The translations under genes were made by a program, and so were the position numbers. The notes below the pieces were generated by a model, which saw only the letters and a program-made list of their open reading frames with translations, did no database searches and had not been told where the DNA came from. Of a DNA stretch of 64,000 nucleotides, positions 19,323-29,532 are shown in pieces (the stretch's first letter is position 1; each line of letters starts with the position of its first letter). This stretch comes from Brevibacterium atlanticum (GTDB lineage Bacteria; Actinomycetota; Actinomycetes; Actinomycetales; Brevibacteriaceae). Location of the stretch: assembly GCF_011617245.1 (NCBI RefSeq), contig NZ_CP050152.1, forward strand, positions 2,036,503-2,100,502, in the 5' to 3' direction.

Positions 19323-20375
19323 TCATTGCTCAGCAGACAAGTCTACCTCTTCGCCGGGGCCGAAGGTATCCACAACGGCTTGGGCCTCCTGTTTGGCGGG
19401 CGTGTGCTTGTCGAGATGAGCCAGATGCGCGGGGATCGCCTCCCCACGCTGCCGCATAGCGGTGGCCCACAGACGTCCCGCGCGGTAGGACGAACGCACC
19501 AGCGGGCCGGACATGACGCCGAGGAATCCCATCTCCTCCGCGGCATCGCGGAGCATGACGAAGTCCGCGGGCTTGACCCACCGCGTCACCGGATGGTGAC
19601 GGGGCGAGGGCCGCAGATATTGGGTGATCGTGATGAGATCACAACCGGCGTCGTGCAGGTCCTGCAGGGCCGAGATGATCTCGTCGTTCGTCTCGCCCAT
19701 ACCGAGGATGAGGTTCGACTTCGTCACCAGGCCGGCCTCCCGAGCCTGTGTGATCACCGACAGCGAACGCTCGTAGCGGAAGGCCGGGCGGATGCGCTTG
19801 AAGATGCGTGGCACGGTCTCGACATTGTGCGCGAGCACCTCCGGTCGGGAGGAGAAGACCTCGGCGAGTTGGTCCGGCTTCGCGTTGAAGTCGGGGATGA
19901 GCAGCTCGACGCCGGTCCCGCGTCCGTCGACGTAGGACAGTTCGTGGATCTGCCGCACGGTCTCCGCGTAGAGCCAGGCGCCGCCGTCGTCGAGATCGTC
20001 GCGGGCGACGCCGGTGATCGTGGAGTAGCGCAGACCCATCTCCGCCACCGAGGCGGCCACACGCCGAGGCTCGTCAGCGTCAAATTCGGCTGGTTTGCCG
20101 GTGTCGATCTGGCAGAAGTCACAGCGCCGCGTGCACTGTTCGCCGCCGATGAGGAACGTCGCCTCCCGGTCCTCCCAGCATTCGAAGATGTTCGGGCAGC
20201 CGGCCTCTTCGCAGACCGTGTGCAGATCCTGCTTGCGCACGAGGGACTTGAGGGCGGAGTATTCGGGCCCGATATGCGCCTTCGCCTTGATCCAGGCAGG
20301 CTTGTCTTCGATCGGGGTCTCGGAGTTGCGGGCTTCGACCCGCAGCATCCGGCGTCCTTCTGGGGCAATCGTCAT
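19323..20375 (-). CDS. lipA: Lipoyl synthase (radical SAM)
   Basis: The 350-residue enzyme inserts two sulfurs into protein-bound octanoyl groups. The auxiliary-cluster cysteines are in [13 protein letters not shown], and the radical-SAM cluster is [31 protein letters not shown] and the C-terminal RSSYRAG arginine-serine motif are also present. The ATG at 20375 has AGGAGG six bases upstream, overlapping the end of lipB ten bases away, so lipB-lipA form an operon. Confidence 0.95.
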   Translation of the reverse strand: MTIAPEGRRMLRVEARNSETPIEDKPAWIKAKAHIGPEYSALKSLVRKQDLHTVCEEAGCPNIFECWEDREATFLIGGEQCTRRCDFCQIDTGKPAEFDADEPRRVAASVAEMGLRYSTITGVARDDLDDGGAWLYAETVRQIHELSYVDGRGTGVELLIPDFNAKPDQLAEVFSSRPEVLAHNVETVPRIFKRIRPAFRYERSLSVITQAREAGLVTKSNLILGMGETNDEIISALQDLHDAGCDLITITQYLRPSPRHHPVTRWVKPADFVMLRDAAEEMGFLGVMSGPLVRSSYRAGRLWATAMRQRGEAIPAHLAHLDKHTPAKQEAQAVVDTFGPGEEVDLSAEQ

Positions 20376-20385
20376 CTGCGTCCTC

Positions 20386-21024
20386 CTAGGCGGTGATGGT
20401 CTCGTGCAGGATCTCGTCGAGACGAGCGGCCGTGTCCTCCGGCGTCACCGTCTTTCCGAGTTCGGCACTGATCGAAGTGGTGTCGGCGTCGGCGATGCCG
20501 CAGGGGATGATGTTGTCATAGGCGCCGAGTTCGTTGCTGCAGTTGAGTGCCAGGCCGTGCATCGTGACCCCCTCGTGGATGCGGATCCCGATGGCGCCGA
20601 TCTTGCGGTCGCGGCGGAGCCCGTCCCCGAGGAGCCAGACCCCAGCGCGGCCCTCGACCGTCGTGGCATCGATACCGTATTCGGCGAGCAGGGTGATCAT
20701 CGCATCCTCGAGCTGAGAGACGAAGAGTCGGACCTCTTTGGGGTCGTTGAGTCTGTATATGAAGTAGGCGACGAGCTGACCGGGTCCGTGCCAGGTGATC
20801 TTGCCGCCGCGGTCCACATCGATGACTTCGGTGCCGTCGTTGGGCCGCTCGTGATCCTCGGTGCGCTTTCCGGCCGTGTAGACCGGGGAATGCTCGAGCA
20901 GCAGGATCGTCGATTCCCGTTCACCTGCGAGCACTTCGTCGTGATATCTCTTCTGCATCTCCCAGGTCTGCCGATAGTCCGCGAGGACCGGAGCGAACCC
21001 GAGCGTTTCTGTGGCCAGGGGCAT
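20386..21024 (-). CDS. lipB: Octanoyl-[acyl carrier protein]:protein octanoyltransferase
   Basis: The 212-residue enzyme moves octanoate from acyl carrier protein to lipoyl domains, the step before Lip[21 protein letters not shown] carries the conserved His-Gly-Pro-Gly, and [15 protein letters not shown] with IIPCGIAD holds the catalytic cysteine region. KIGAIGIRI has the catalytic lysine. It is the first gene of the lipB-lipA-DUF4191 operon, divergent from the kinase-like protein gene. Confidence 0.95.
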   Translation of the reverse strand: MPLATETLGFAPVLADYRQTWEMQKRYHDEVLAGERESTILLLEHSPVYTAGKRTEDHERPNDGTEVIDVDRGGKITWHGPGQLVAYFIYRLNDPKEVRLFVSQLEDAMITLLAEYGIDATTVEGRAGVWLLGDGLRRDRKIGAIGIRIHEGVTMHGLALNCSNELGAYDNIIPCGIADADTTSISAELGKTVTPEDTAARLDEILHETITA

Positions 21025-21104
21025 GACTCCACACTATGACTCTTCTGACGCGGGTTCAATCTGCCGAAAGATGACCCTCGACACCTTCCCACACGACGTA
21101 ACCC

Positions 21105-21133
21105 TTGACACGAAAGGGATCCGCAATCACTAT
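21105..21133 (+). promoter_or_regulatory. Promoter of the 508-residue membrane protein gene
   Basis: TTGACA (21105-21110) and CACTAT (21128-21133) are separated by 17 bases, a good sigma-70-type match. The -10 overlaps a small dyad, ACTAT-N6-ATAGT (21129-21144), that could bind a regulator. Confidence 0.5.
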
Positions 21134-21181
21134 TAAATGATAGTAAACGACATCCGGACGCATCAACGGAGATGACGAACA

Positions 21182-22708
21182 ATGACATGGGAGTTCCAAA
21201 CGACGATCTCGGACGTCGTCCATCGGGTGACCGGACCGAACGGCGAGCCTGCGTGGGGAGTCGAGAATCGCGGATTCGACGAAGAACGGAACCCGTCCCT
21301 GCCCATCGCCGAGGTGGAGCTGCCGATCGGGCCGCGTTCCCTTCTCATCGTGCCCGCCTTCCCAGGAGGGTTGGTCCTCGACGCAGTCCGGACGTATCAG
21401 GGCTTGTCGGACCCGGAGCTGTGCACCCTCTTCCTCGGCATCGTCGCCTCGCTCCGGGATGTCGAATCCGCCGAGCAGCGCCTCACGCTTGCCGCGTTCG
21501 CCCTCGACGCCGAGGGGCGACCCGCCCTCATCCCCGGCGTCGCAGCTGCGGTGCCGAGCACTCCGCGGCGCGCGCTGGGGGAGATGCTCTATCACGCGGC
21601 ATGCGGCCGCGCGTGGGCCGAGTGCCTGATGCCGGTCAATCTCGCCCTGGCCGAGTCATCGCCGGCCCTGCGTTCGGTGGTCAGTGAGCTCCTGGCCGAT
21701 CTGCCGCCTGATTCCGCACTGACCGCGGGAAGCGGCATGGCGGCAGCTCTCGACGAGGTCGCCGAGGCGATGCGTATGCTGGCGCGGCCGGCCGCACTTC
21801 CGCTCGTGCCGGCAGAGCGGGATTCGGACCCGGAAGCGGCTCTGACAGCGCGCCTGCGCGTGGCGGCGGGCCACCCGCCCGGGAGACACGCGAACGAGGG
21901 ACTCACGCTTGAGGGGCCCATGCGCGCGCCCGCCTCGGTGCCTTCCGGTCAGCATGACCGTGACGGTACTGCGACTCCAGGTGGCAGAGATCCCGCGGTG
22001 ACCCTGCGGGCTGCCAGCCGTGGTGGGCACAGGCGAGAAGACGGGCGCAGAAGCGCGCGAAAGCGCTCCGGTCGAATACGGCGCGGTCACTTCGGAGGCA
22101 TGTGCGAGCGTATCGGCGGTCTGCGCGGCGTGCTGACGGGCAGGTGGCTGATCGCCGGTGCCGTGTGCCTGACCGTTCTCGGCGGCCTCATCGTCTGGGG
22201 CTCGCGACCGGGTGCCGAAGCGATGAATGATGAGCCGAACGCTGCGCAGGGGAGCGAGGATCCGAACGGCCCTCGGGCCACGACCGACGCCGATGAGCCC
22301 GAGAACCCGGCTTCGGAGGAGAACGGAGAGTCAGCCGATGGCTCGACTCCGAGCGAGAACGAGGCGACCCGGGTGCTCAAGGATCTCTGCTCTGCGCGGG
22401 CCGAGGCGCTCAGCGACGGCGACAGCGAGGCACTGCGGCTGCTGACAGTGCCGGGTTCGGCTGCCGCAGCCGCCGATGAACTCGTCGACGAATCAGTCTT
22501 CGCCGGGCAGGACTACACCATCGAGGTCGAGGACATCACTGTCGTGACGACTGCGGCCGAGAAGATCGTCGCTCGTGCACGGATGCGCTCGAGTGCCGGA
22601 ACCGGCGAGACCGAGGAACAGTTCGAGGCCCGGGCAGTCGAGTTCGAACTCCGGCTCGCCGACGGTCGTTGGCGCGTCGCGAAGGTCGCCGAGACCGGGA
22701 GCGAATGA
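21182..22708 (+). CDS. Kinase-like (probably inactive) single-pass membrane protein, unknown function
   Basis: I do not recognise this 508-residue protein as a named family. Residues 1-200 look like a degenerate protein-kinase fold: a strand-rich start, then helix-rich text (ELCTLFLGIVASLRD, FALDAEGRPALIPGVAAAV, LGEMLYHAACGRAWAE) placed like the C-lobe, but with no HRD, DFG or VAIK motif. A low-complexity, very basic stretch leads to one membrane helix near residues 322-340 (WLIAGAVCLTVLGGLIVWG). An acidic linker and a ~120-residue outer domain follow, with a pattern like NTF2-type folds. The layout resembles PknB-type receptors without catalysis; this is inference. Confidence 0.7.
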   Translation: MTWEFQTTISDVVHRVTGPNGEPAWGVENRGFDEERNPSLPIAEVELPIGPRSLLIVPAFPGGLVLDAVRTYQGLSDPELCTLFLGIVASLRDVESAEQRLTLAAFALDAEGRPALIPGVAAAVPSTPRRALGEMLYHAACGRAWAECLMPVNLALAESSPALRSVVSELLADLPPDSALTAGSGMAAALDEVAEAMRMLARPAALPLVPAERDSDPEAALTARLRVAAGHPPGRHANEGLTLEGPMRAPASVPSGQHDRDGTATPGGRDPAVTLRAASRGGHRREDGRRSARKRSGRIRRGHFGGMCERIGGLRGVLTGRWLIAGAVCLTVLGGLIVWGSRPGAEAMNDEPNAAQGSEDPNGPRATTDADEPENPASEENGESADGSTPSENEATRVLKDLCSARAEALSDGDSEALRLLTVPGSAAAAADELVDESVFAGQDYTIEVEDITVVTTAAEKIVARARMRSSAGTGETEEQFEARAVEFELRLADGRWRVAKVAETGSE

Positions 22709-22721
22709 GGGGATGAATGGG

Positions 22722-22755
22722 CCGAGGGGCCGATCACGGATGATCGGCCCCTCGG
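22722..22755. terminator. Bidirectional terminator hairpin between the membrane protein gene and the E2 gene
   Basis: CCGAGGGGCCGATCA and TGATCGGCCCCTCGG form a perfect 15-base stem with a four-base loop between convergent genes. Confidence 0.78.
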
Positions 22756-22777
22756 TCGGGTGCGGAAGGAGTGCGGC

Positions 22778-24634
22778 TCAGAGGTCGAGATCGGCCTCGA
22801 AGTTACCCTCTTCCAGACGCGCCTTGATCGTCTGCAGGAAGCGTCCCGCATCGGCACCGTCGACCAGCTGATGGTTGTAGGTCAACGGCAGATACACCAT
22901 GTCGCGGATGGCGATGGACTCGTCTCCGTCCGCCGTCTTGACAACGATCGGGCGGCGGACGATGGCGCCCGTGCCGAGGATGCCCATCTGCGGCTGGTTG
23001 ATGATCGGAGTGTCGAACAGCGCACCTACGGAACCGATGTTGGTCACCGTGAACGTGCCGCCCGAGAGCTCGTCGGGCATGATCTTGTTGTTGCGGGTCC
23101 GGTCAGCGACATCGTCGATGGCCTTGGACAGGCCGGCGACGCTGAGGTCACCTGCATCCTTGATCACCGGCACCAGCAGACCACGCGGAGTATCCACCGC
23201 GACGGCCAGGTGCTCGTGGTCGAAGTAGGTGATCTGCTGTGACTCGAGGTCATACTGAGCGTTGACCTTCGGGTGAACCTGCAGAGCCTCGACGATCGCC
23301 TTCGCGAAGAAGGGCAGATAGGTCAGCTTCGAACCGTGCTTGGCCGCGAACGCATCCTTGTTGGCCTTGCGCAGCTTGACGACACGGGACATGTCGACCT
23401 CGATGACCTGAGTCAGCTGAGCCGAGACGTCGAGCGATTCGCTCATGCGCTTCGCGATGGTCTGACGGATCCGCGAGGCCTTCTCCGTGGTGCCGCGCAG
23501 CTTCGCAGCCTCCTCGGGGATCTCGACCTTGAACGGTGCCTGCGGAGCTCCGGCAGGAGCACCTGCGGCAGCGGGAGCCGCGGCCGGAGCGTTCTTGGCA
23601 GCCGATTCGACGTCCTGCTTGCGGATGCGGCCGCCGACGCCGGTGCCGGAGACCTGCGAGAGGTCGACACCCTTCTCACGTGCCAGGCGGCGCACGAGCG
23701 GGGTGACGTAGGCGGCGTTCTCGCCGACCGTGTCCGCAGCGGACTGTGCCGATCCGGACTGTGCCGGTGCGGCGGCAGCCTCGACGGGTTCCTCGGCCTG
23801 AGCGGAGGATGCCGACTGCGCTGACTCGGTCTGAGCAGGCTTGGGAGCCGATTCCTGCTTCGGAGCTTCCTGAGCAGGCGCTTCCTGCTTCGGTGCCTCG
23901 GCGGGAGCTTCCTCCTGCTTCGGTGCTTCGGCAGCCGGTGCTTCGTCCTGCGGGGCTTCGGCGGGGGCGTCCTCGGCGGGAGCGCCGGAGCCGATGCGTG
24001 CCAGCGGGGCACCGACCTCGACGGTCTCGTCCTCTTCGGCAAGGTGTGCCTGGACGGTTCCGGCGACGGGCGAGGGAACTTCGGTGTCGACCTTGTCGGT
24101 CGAGACCTCGAGGAGGGGTTCGTCGACCTCGATCTCTTCACCGACTTCCTTGAGCCAGCGGGTCACGGTGCCTTCGGTGACGGATTCGCCGAGCGCAGGC
24201 ATCGTGACTTCGGTGCCCTCGCCCGACCCTGCTGACGACGGTGCGGCCGCTGCAGGCTCTTCGGCGGGTGCGGCCGCCGAATCCTCGGCCGGCGCGGACT
24301 CCTCGGCGGGTGCGGGTTCCTCGGCCGGCGCTGGATCCTCCGCCGGAGCCTCGGCGGACTCTTCGGCAGGGGCGTCGTCGCTCGAGGACTCTCCGCTGCC
24401 GTCACCGATGTAGGCGAGATCTCCGCCGACCTCGACGACATCGTCTTCGTCGGCGAGGATCTTCTCCAGGGTTCCCGCGTAGGGGCTGGGGATCTCGGTG
24501 TCGACCTTATCGGTCGAGACCTCGAGCAGCGGCTCGTCGACCTCGACCTCGTCGCCGACGGATTTGAGCCAGCGGGTGACTGTGCCCTCGGTGACCGACT
24601 CTCCGAGAGCCGGCATCTGAACGGAATTCGACAT
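22778..24634 (-). CDS. sucB: Dihydrolipoamide acyltransferase (E2) with two lipoyl domains
   Basis: This 618-residue E2 carries two N-terminal lipoyl domains with lysines K43 and K181 in STDKVDTE motifs, joined by Ala/Pro/Glu-rich linkers that include repeated EAPKQE-like units. A peripheral-subunit binding domain ([18 protein letters not shown]) near residue 310 follows, then the catalytic domain ending [15 protein letters not shown] with active-site His and Asp. Usual annotation is 2-oxoglutarate dehydrogenase E2. In many actinobacteria this protein instead serves pyruvate dehydrogenase (DlaT), because the oxoglutarate E2 is fused to E1. It lies 21 bases after lpd. Confidence 0.9.
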   Translation of the reverse strand: MSNSVQMPALGESVTEGTVTRWLKSVGDEVEVDEPLLEVSTDKVDTEIPSPYAGTLEKILADEDDVVEVGGDLAYIGDGSGESSSDDAPAEESAEAPAEDPAPAEEPAPAEESAPAEDSAAAPAEEPAAAAPSSAGSGEGTEVTMPALGESVTEGTVTRWLKEVGEEIEVDEPLLEVSTDKVDTEVPSPVAGTVQAHLAEEDETVEVGAPLARIGSGAPAEDAPAEAPQDEAPAAEAPKQEEAPAEAPKQEAPAQEAPKQESAPKPAQTESAQSASSAQAEEPVEAAAAPAQSGSAQSAADTVGENAAYVTPLVRRLAREKGVDLSQVSGTGVGGRIRKQDVESAAKNAPAAAPAAAGAPAGAPQAPFKVEIPEEAAKLRGTTEKASRIRQTIAKRMSESLDVSAQLTQVIEVDMSRVVKLRKANKDAFAAKHGSKLTYLPFFAKAIVEALQVHPKVNAQYDLESQQITYFDHEHLAVAVDTPRGLLVPVIKDAGDLSVAGLSKAIDDVADRTRNNKIMPDELSGGTFTVTNIGSVGALFDTPIINQPQMGILGTGAIVRRPIVVKTADGDESIAIRDMVYLPLTYNHQLVDGADAGRFLQTIKARLEEGNFEADLDL

Positions 24635-24655
24635 GAGTATTCGTCTCCTCGGATC

Positions 24656-26044
24656 TTATGAGTGGAAGTGCAGGGGTTTGCCGGCCAGAGCCAGGTGGGC
24701 CTCGCCGAGGGCTTCGTTCTGCGTGGGGTGGGCGTGGATGAGCTGTGCCACCTCCTCGGGGAATGCTTCCCAGTTGACGATGAGCTGCGCCTCACCGGCC
24801 TGTTCGCTCAGTCGGGCGCCGATGCCGTGGACGCCGACGACCGGGCCGTCCTTCTCGCGGATGACCTTGATCAGCCCGGAGGTGTTGAGGATCACCGACT
24901 TGCCGTTGCCGCCGAGGTTGTACTCGAGCGACTCGACCTGATCCTTGCCGTACTTCTCTTCGGCCTGAGCAGAGGAGAGTCCGACGGAGAAGATCTCAGG
25001 CTCGCAGTAGGTGACTCGGGGGATGCCCGATTCGAGGACGGGCACCGGGTTGAGTCCGGCGATCTCCTCGGCGATGAAGATGCCCTGCCCGAAGGCGCGG
25101 TGGGCCAGCTGCAGTCCGGGGACGATGTCACCGCAGGCGTAGATGTTGCCGACGCCTGTGTGGAGGCGTTCGTCGGCGAGGACGAATCCGCGTTCCATCG
25201 GGATGCCCTGCTCTTCGAATCCGAAGCCTTCGGTGACGGGGCCGCGGCCGACTGCCACGAGGAGGTACTCGGCTTCGAGGGTCGAGCCGTCTTCGAGGGT
25301 GACCTTGACTCCGTCGGCGGTCTCTTCGACGCCCTTGAACATGACGCCGAGCTTGAAGCCGATCTTGCGCTTCTTGAAGGCGCGCTCGAGGTTCTTCGAG
25401 ATCGTCTCGTCCTCGTTGGCCACGAGATGCTTGAGGCCTTCGACGATGGTGACGTCGGCGCCGAAGGAGTTCCAGACACTGGCGAACTCGACGCCGATGA
25501 CGCCGCCGCCGAGGACGATCGCCGACTTCGGCACCTTGTCCAGCTGGAGGGCCTCAGTGCTGGTGATCACGCGGTCGGTGATCTCGAGGCCGATGGTCTT
25601 CGAGGTCGAACCGGTCGACAGGAGCACGTTGGTGCCCTGGACGGTGTGGTTGCCGTCCTCACCGGTGACCTCGACGGTGTCTTTGCCGGTCAGCTTTCCG
25701 GTGCCGAAGTAGGTGTCGATTCCGCGAGCCTTGACCAGACCCTGCAGACCCTTGTAGTTGCGGGTGATGACCCCGTCCTTGTACTCGAGCACCTTCTTGA
25801 TGTCGATGCCCTTGAACTCGGCTTCGACGCCGAAGGTCTCTGAGCTCTTGGCGGAGTCGGCAACCTCAGCGGCATGCAGAAGCGCCTTCGTGGGAACGCA
25901 ACCACGGTGCAGGCAGGTGCCGCCAACCTTGTCGCGTTCGATCAAAGCGACCTTCATGTCCAGCTCTGCGGCGCGCAGCGCAGCGGCATAGCCACCGGTT
26001 CCGCCTCCCAGAACGACAAGGTCGTAGGTCAATGAGTCACTCAC
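24656..26044 (-). CDS. lpdA: Dihydrolipoamide dehydrogenase (E3)
   Basis: The 462-residue flavoenzyme reoxidises the dihydrolipoyl groups of E2 using NAD. DLVVLGGGTGGYAAA binds FAD, GGTCLHRGCVPTKALLH carries the redox cysteines C44/C49, and HAHPTQNEALGEAHLAL has the His-Glu pair. It is transcribed before the E2 gene and follows pepA by ~150 bases. Confidence 0.95.
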   Translation of the reverse strand: MSDSLTYDLVVLGGGTGGYAAALRAAELDMKVALIERDKVGGTCLHRGCVPTKALLHAAEVADSAKSSETFGVEAEFKGIDIKKVLEYKDGVITRNYKGLQGLVKARGIDTYFGTGKLTGKDTVEVTGEDGNHTVQGTNVLLSTGSTSKTIGLEITDRVITSTEALQLDKVPKSAIVLGGGVIGVEFASVWNSFGADVTIVEGLKHLVANEDETISKNLERAFKKRKIGFKLGVMFKGVEETADGVKVTLEDGSTLEAEYLLVAVGRGPVTEGFGFEEQGIPMERGFVLADERLHTGVGNIYACGDIVPGLQLAHRAFGQGIFIAEEIAGLNPVPVLESGIPRVTYCEPEIFSVGLSSAQAEEKYGKDQVESLEYNLGGNGKSVILNTSGLIKVIREKDGPVVGVHGIGARLSEQAGEAQLIVNWEAFPEEVAQLIHAHPTQNEALGEAHLALAGKPLHFHS

Positions 26045-26196
26045 GGATTACTCCTCGTAGCTGTGAATAAGCCTGCGGTACGCAGCTTTCTGTCTTATCT
26101 TTCCACTTTTCTCGCCTGGGGCGAAAGCAAACGCTGTCTGATTGGCCACAGGTGGTCATCATCACCTCGGTTTCGACAACGTGTAGAATCAGGCGG

Positions 26197-27672
26197 TCAG
26201 TCGACCGTCTTCGCGATCTGGATGAGGGTCCGGACCGCCGCGCCGGTGGCCGCCTTCGGGGTGTAGCCGAAGGGAGCGGAGCCGTTGAAGCTCGGTCCCG
26301 CGATGTCGATGTGTGCCCACTTCGTGTCTTTGCCGACGAACTCGCGGAGGAAGGCCGCGGCGGCGAGCATGCCGCCGGGACGGGGACCGGAGTTCGTGAG
26401 ATCGGCAGCCGTGGAGTCGAAGCCCGAGAGCATCTCCTCCGGGATCGGCATCGCCCACATGTTCTCTCCGACCGTCGCGGCGGCGGCGATGACGTCCTCC
26501 CGGGCGGCCGCGGTGCCCATCACTCCGGACGTGCGTTCGCCGAGCGCGACGATCTGGGCACCGGTCAGTGTGGCCACGTCGATGAGGAGGTCGGGCTTGT
26601 CCGCATCGGCGTCGGTGAGGGCATCGGCGAGGACGAGGCGGCCTTCGGCATCGGTGTTGGTGACTTCGACGCGCTTGCCGCTGCGCATCGTCAGCACGTC
26701 GCTGGGTCGCTGCGCCGAGGAGCCGGGCATGTTCTCGGCCAACGGCAGCCACGCGGTGACCCTGACGGGCAGGCTGAGGTCGGAGATTCCGAACAGCGCC
26801 TGGAGCACGGCGGCGGAGCCGGCCATATCGGACTTCATGTCCTCCATGCTCTTGGCAGGCTTGAGCGAGATGCCGCCCGAGTCGAAGGTGATGCCCTTGC
26901 CGACGAAGCTGAGGTGACGCTTGGCTCCCTTCGGAGCGTATTCGACCTTGACCAGGCGGGGTCCGCGGGTCGAGCCCTGCCCGACGCCGATGATTCCCCC
27001 GTAGCCGCCGGCCGCGAGCTCCTTCTCACCGAGCACAGTGACCTTGAGCCTGCGGTCCTTGGCCTGCGACTTGACGATCTCGGCATAGGACTCGGGGTAG
27101 AGGTCGAGCGGGGGAGTGTTGACGAGGTCGCGGGCACGGTTGGTCGCCGCGGCGATGATGACCCCGGAATCATGAGCGGCAGAGAACGACTTGCCCTTGG
27201 GCCCGATGACGGAGACCACTCCGGGGACCTTGCCCTCGCTGCGGTAATCGAGGAACCGGTAAGCGCCGAGGCCCGCGCCCACAGCCACCGCCTCGACGTC
27301 GTCGGGAGAGGCGGCCGGAAGGGCGACGGCGATCGATTCGGCTCCGTCGAGGGTGCGCAGAGCGGCACCGGCGGCGCGCCGCAGAGCTTCATGGGCGGCT
27401 GCAGCGTCCTCGCCGGCGGGGTCGAACTCACCCAGGCCGACAAGCAGAACCGATCCGGCGGAGACGCCCTTGGGAGCGGGAATGCGGGCGGTCGCTCCTG
27501 CCGAGCCGGTGAAGCCGATAGCCCTCACCGTGTCGTCAAGGCCGGTCCGCACCGCCTTCGCGCCGTCGAGTCCGAGCACGGACGAATCCGCAACCCCGAT
27601 CACCAGCACCGAGGCGGTGGCCTTCACCGGTGAGATCGTTGAGTAGCTGCTTGGGGTGGATGCACCAGCCAT
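26197..27672 (-). CDS. pepA: Leucyl aminopeptidase, M17 family
   Basis: The 491-residue cytosolic zinc or manganese aminopeptidase removes N-terminal residues from peptides. GKGITFDSGGISLKPAKSM and NTDAEGRLVLADAL are the metal-site signatures, with MKSDMAGSAAVL between them. The ATG at 27672 is chosen because AAGGGA lies just upstream and a TTG 18 bases further out is poorer. Its place beside lpd-E2 mirrors pepB next to dlaT in mycobacteria. Confidence 0.93.
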   Translation of the reverse strand: MAGASTPSSYSTISPVKATASVLVIGVADSSVLGLDGAKAVRTGLDDTVRAIGFTGSAGATARIPAPKGVSAGSVLLVGLGEFDPAGEDAAAAHEALRRAAGAALRTLDGAESIAVALPAASPDDVEAVAVGAGLGAYRFLDYRSEGKVPGVVSVIGPKGKSFSAAHDSGVIIAAATNRARDLVNTPPLDLYPESYAEIVKSQAKDRRLKVTVLGEKELAAGGYGGIIGVGQGSTRGPRLVKVEYAPKGAKRHLSFVGKGITFDSGGISLKPAKSMEDMKSDMAGSAAVLQALFGISDLSLPVRVTAWLPLAENMPGSSAQRPSDVLTMRSGKRVEVTNTDAEGRLVLADALTDADADKPDLLIDVATLTGAQIVALGERTSGVMGTAAAREDVIAAAATVGENMWAMPIPEEMLSGFDSTAADLTNSGPRPGGMLAAAAFLREFVGKDTKWAHIDIAGPSFNGSAPFGYTPKAATGAAVRTLIQIAKTVD

Positions 27673-27804
27673 GAGTTCCCTTTCGGTCAATCGTCGTCGA
27701 ACGTCGATTCGATCCTAATGCCAAACCGGAGAGGATGCGTGATGCGGCGGAGAAGCGACGCCCCGGGCCGACCACCGCTGACATCTCCAGTGCCGTCTCT
27801 GACA

Positions 27805-27816
27805 TAGTCTGGGACC
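27805..27816 (+). promoter_or_regulatory. Likely leaderless promoter of pyrD
   Basis: TAGTCT (27805-27810) plus GGGACC leads directly into the GTG at 27817. No other ribosome binding site is visible. Confidence 0.55.
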
Positions 27817-28923
27817 GTGTACTCATTGATCTTCAGGCTCCTCTTCGTGCCGATGGACGCCGAGCGCGCCCATCACCTCTCATTCACCGCCCTGCGCATC
27901 CTCGACTCCGTGCCGCTCCTCGGCCGGCTGGTGCGCTTCGTCTGCGCCCGGTCGGCGGTCCATCCTGTCGAGGTCCTCGGGCTGCCCTTCCCCAACCGGA
28001 TCGGTCTGGCCGCCGGATTCGACAAGAACGGCGTCGGGGTCCGTGCGCTCTCGGCACTCGGTTTCGGACACATCGAGGTCGGCACGATCACGGCCCATGC
28101 GCAGCCGGGCAATGACAGACCGCGGCTGTTCCGGCTGCGCGACAACCTCGCCCTGCTCAATCGGATGGGCTTCAACAACGACGGAGCCAGGCAGGCGTCG
28201 TTCAACATCGCCGAGCAGCGGGAGAGGATCGCGGCGCTGCCGCAGCGGCTGCGCCCGATCGTCGGCGTCAACATCGGCAAGACGAAGGTCGTCGACGCCT
28301 CCGATGCCGTCAGCGACTACGCGGCATCGACGCGAGCTCTGGCTCCGCTGGCCGACTACCTCGTCATCAATGTCAGCTCACCCAATACGCCGGGACTGCG
28401 GGATCTGCAGTCGGTCTCCAGTCTCGAACCGATCATCGCCGCGGTCCGGGAGACGGCCGCCGAGGTGGTCGAGCAGCCCCGTTCTCAGCTGGGTCATGTC
28501 CCGCTGCTGGTCAAGATCGCTCCGGACCTCGCCGACGACGATGTCCTCGAGATCTGCGATCTTGCGATGAGGGCGGGCATCGACGGTCTCATTACGACGA
28601 ACACGACGATCGACCGCTCTGTCCTCACCGGGACCGAGGAGCATTTCGCGACCGACCAGGCCGGCGGGATCTCCGGTCGGCCTCTGGCCGAGCGCTCTCT
28701 TGAGGTGCTGCGCCTGGTCAAGGGCCGGGTCGGGGACGCGCTCACGGTCATCTCCGTCGGGGGAGTCGCGGACGCGAAAGACGCCCGGGCACGAGTGGCC
28801 GCGGGCGCCGATCTGGTTCAGGTCTATTCGGAGATGATCTACTCCGGTCCGTTCTTCCCCGGCCGCGTCATCCGCGGCCTCGAGTCGAGCCGACTGCTCA
28901 CTCGGGGTACTGGCGGCGCTTGA
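27817..28923 (+). CDS. pyrD: Dihydroorotate dehydrogenase (quinone), class 2
   Basis: The 368-residue enzyme oxidises dihydroorotate to orotate in pyrimidine synthesis, passing electrons to membrane quinones. Its N-terminal ~45 residues form the amphipathic helix of class 2 enzymes. GLAAGFDKNG, NRMGFNNDG, NVSSPNTPGLRDLQ (catalytic serine region) and ITTNTT mark the FMN and substrate sites. The start is GTG after a TAGTCT box. The 3' end overlaps the converging DUF3043 gene by 26 bases. Confidence 0.95.
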   Translation: MYSLIFRLLFVPMDAERAHHLSFTALRILDSVPLLGRLVRFVCARSAVHPVEVLGLPFPNRIGLAAGFDKNGVGVRALSALGFGHIEVGTITAHAQPGNDRPRLFRLRDNLALLNRMGFNNDGARQASFNIAEQRERIAALPQRLRPIVGVNIGKTKVVDASDAVSDYAASTRALAPLADYLVINVSSPNTPGLRDLQSVSSLEPIIAAVRETAAEVVEQPRSQLGHVPLLVKIAPDLADDDVLEICDLAMRAGIDGLITTNTTIDRSVLTGTEEHFATDQAGGISGRPLAERSLEVLRLVKGRVGDALTVISVGGVADAKDARARVAAGADLVQVYSEMIYSGPFFPGRVIRGLESSRLLTRGTGGA

Positions 28924-29509
28924 CCTGCGGTTTGGGCATGCGCAGCGGACGCAGCTGGATGCTGCGCATGATCGCGTAGAAGGTGATGCCCCGTTCGACC
29001 GAACCGAACTTGGACCGCAGCCGGTTCTTGAGGATGTAGTTGAGCACGAATCCGTCGAGGACGATGAGCGCGATGAGACCCCAGACAGCGTAGGTGAAGT
29101 ACTGCTGAATCTGCACCGTCTGGGTGAAGGCGATGACGAGGATGAGGATCGCCGCCGGGATGAAGATCTCGCCGATCGAGAACCGGGCGTCGATGTAGTC
29201 GCGGACATAGCGACGCTGGGGTCCCTTGTCGCGGCGGGTGAGGTACTTCTCCTCACCGTTCATCATTCCGATGCGCGCACGATCGCGTTCCTTGCGCTGT
29301 TGTTCCTTGGCCTTCTGGTTCGCCACCTTGCGATCCTTATTCACCAGAGGCTGGCGGCGCGCCGACTCCTGTTGGCTGCGCTTGGGCGTCGGCCGCCCTT
29401 TCTTCTGCTCCGCTTCGCGCCGTGCTGCGGCGTCCGCGGGGGTCTCGTCATGGGCTGGCTGAGAGGCGGAGGATTCGTCTTCCGCGTGAGATTTTCTACT
29501 TCCGAACAC
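28898..29509 (-). CDS. DUF3043-family membrane protein
   Basis: The 203-residue protein has a charged N-terminal half (Lys/Arg/Glu/Gln-rich, likely coiled coil), then DKGPQRRYVRDYIDARFSIGE and two membrane helices (FIPAAILILVIAFTQTV and YAVWGLIALIVLDGFVL), ending in a basic tail. This is the actinobacterial DUF3043 pattern; function unknown. The start is taken as GTG at 29509, giving VFGSRK as in relatives, rather than an upstream ATG at 29566 that would overlap the divergent dipeptidase gene. Confidence 0.83.
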   Translation of the reverse strand: MFGSRKSHAEDESSASQPAHDETPADAAARREAEQKKGRPTPKRSQQESARRQPLVNKDRKVANQKAKEQQRKERDRARIGMMNGEEKYLTRRDKGPQRRYVRDYIDARFSIGEIFIPAAILILVIAFTQTVQIQQYFTYAVWGLIALIVLDGFVLNYILKNRLRSKFGSVERGITFYAIMRSIQLRPLRMPKPQVKRRQYPE

Positions 29510-29532
29510 CTGATGAATACTACCTTTGGAGA

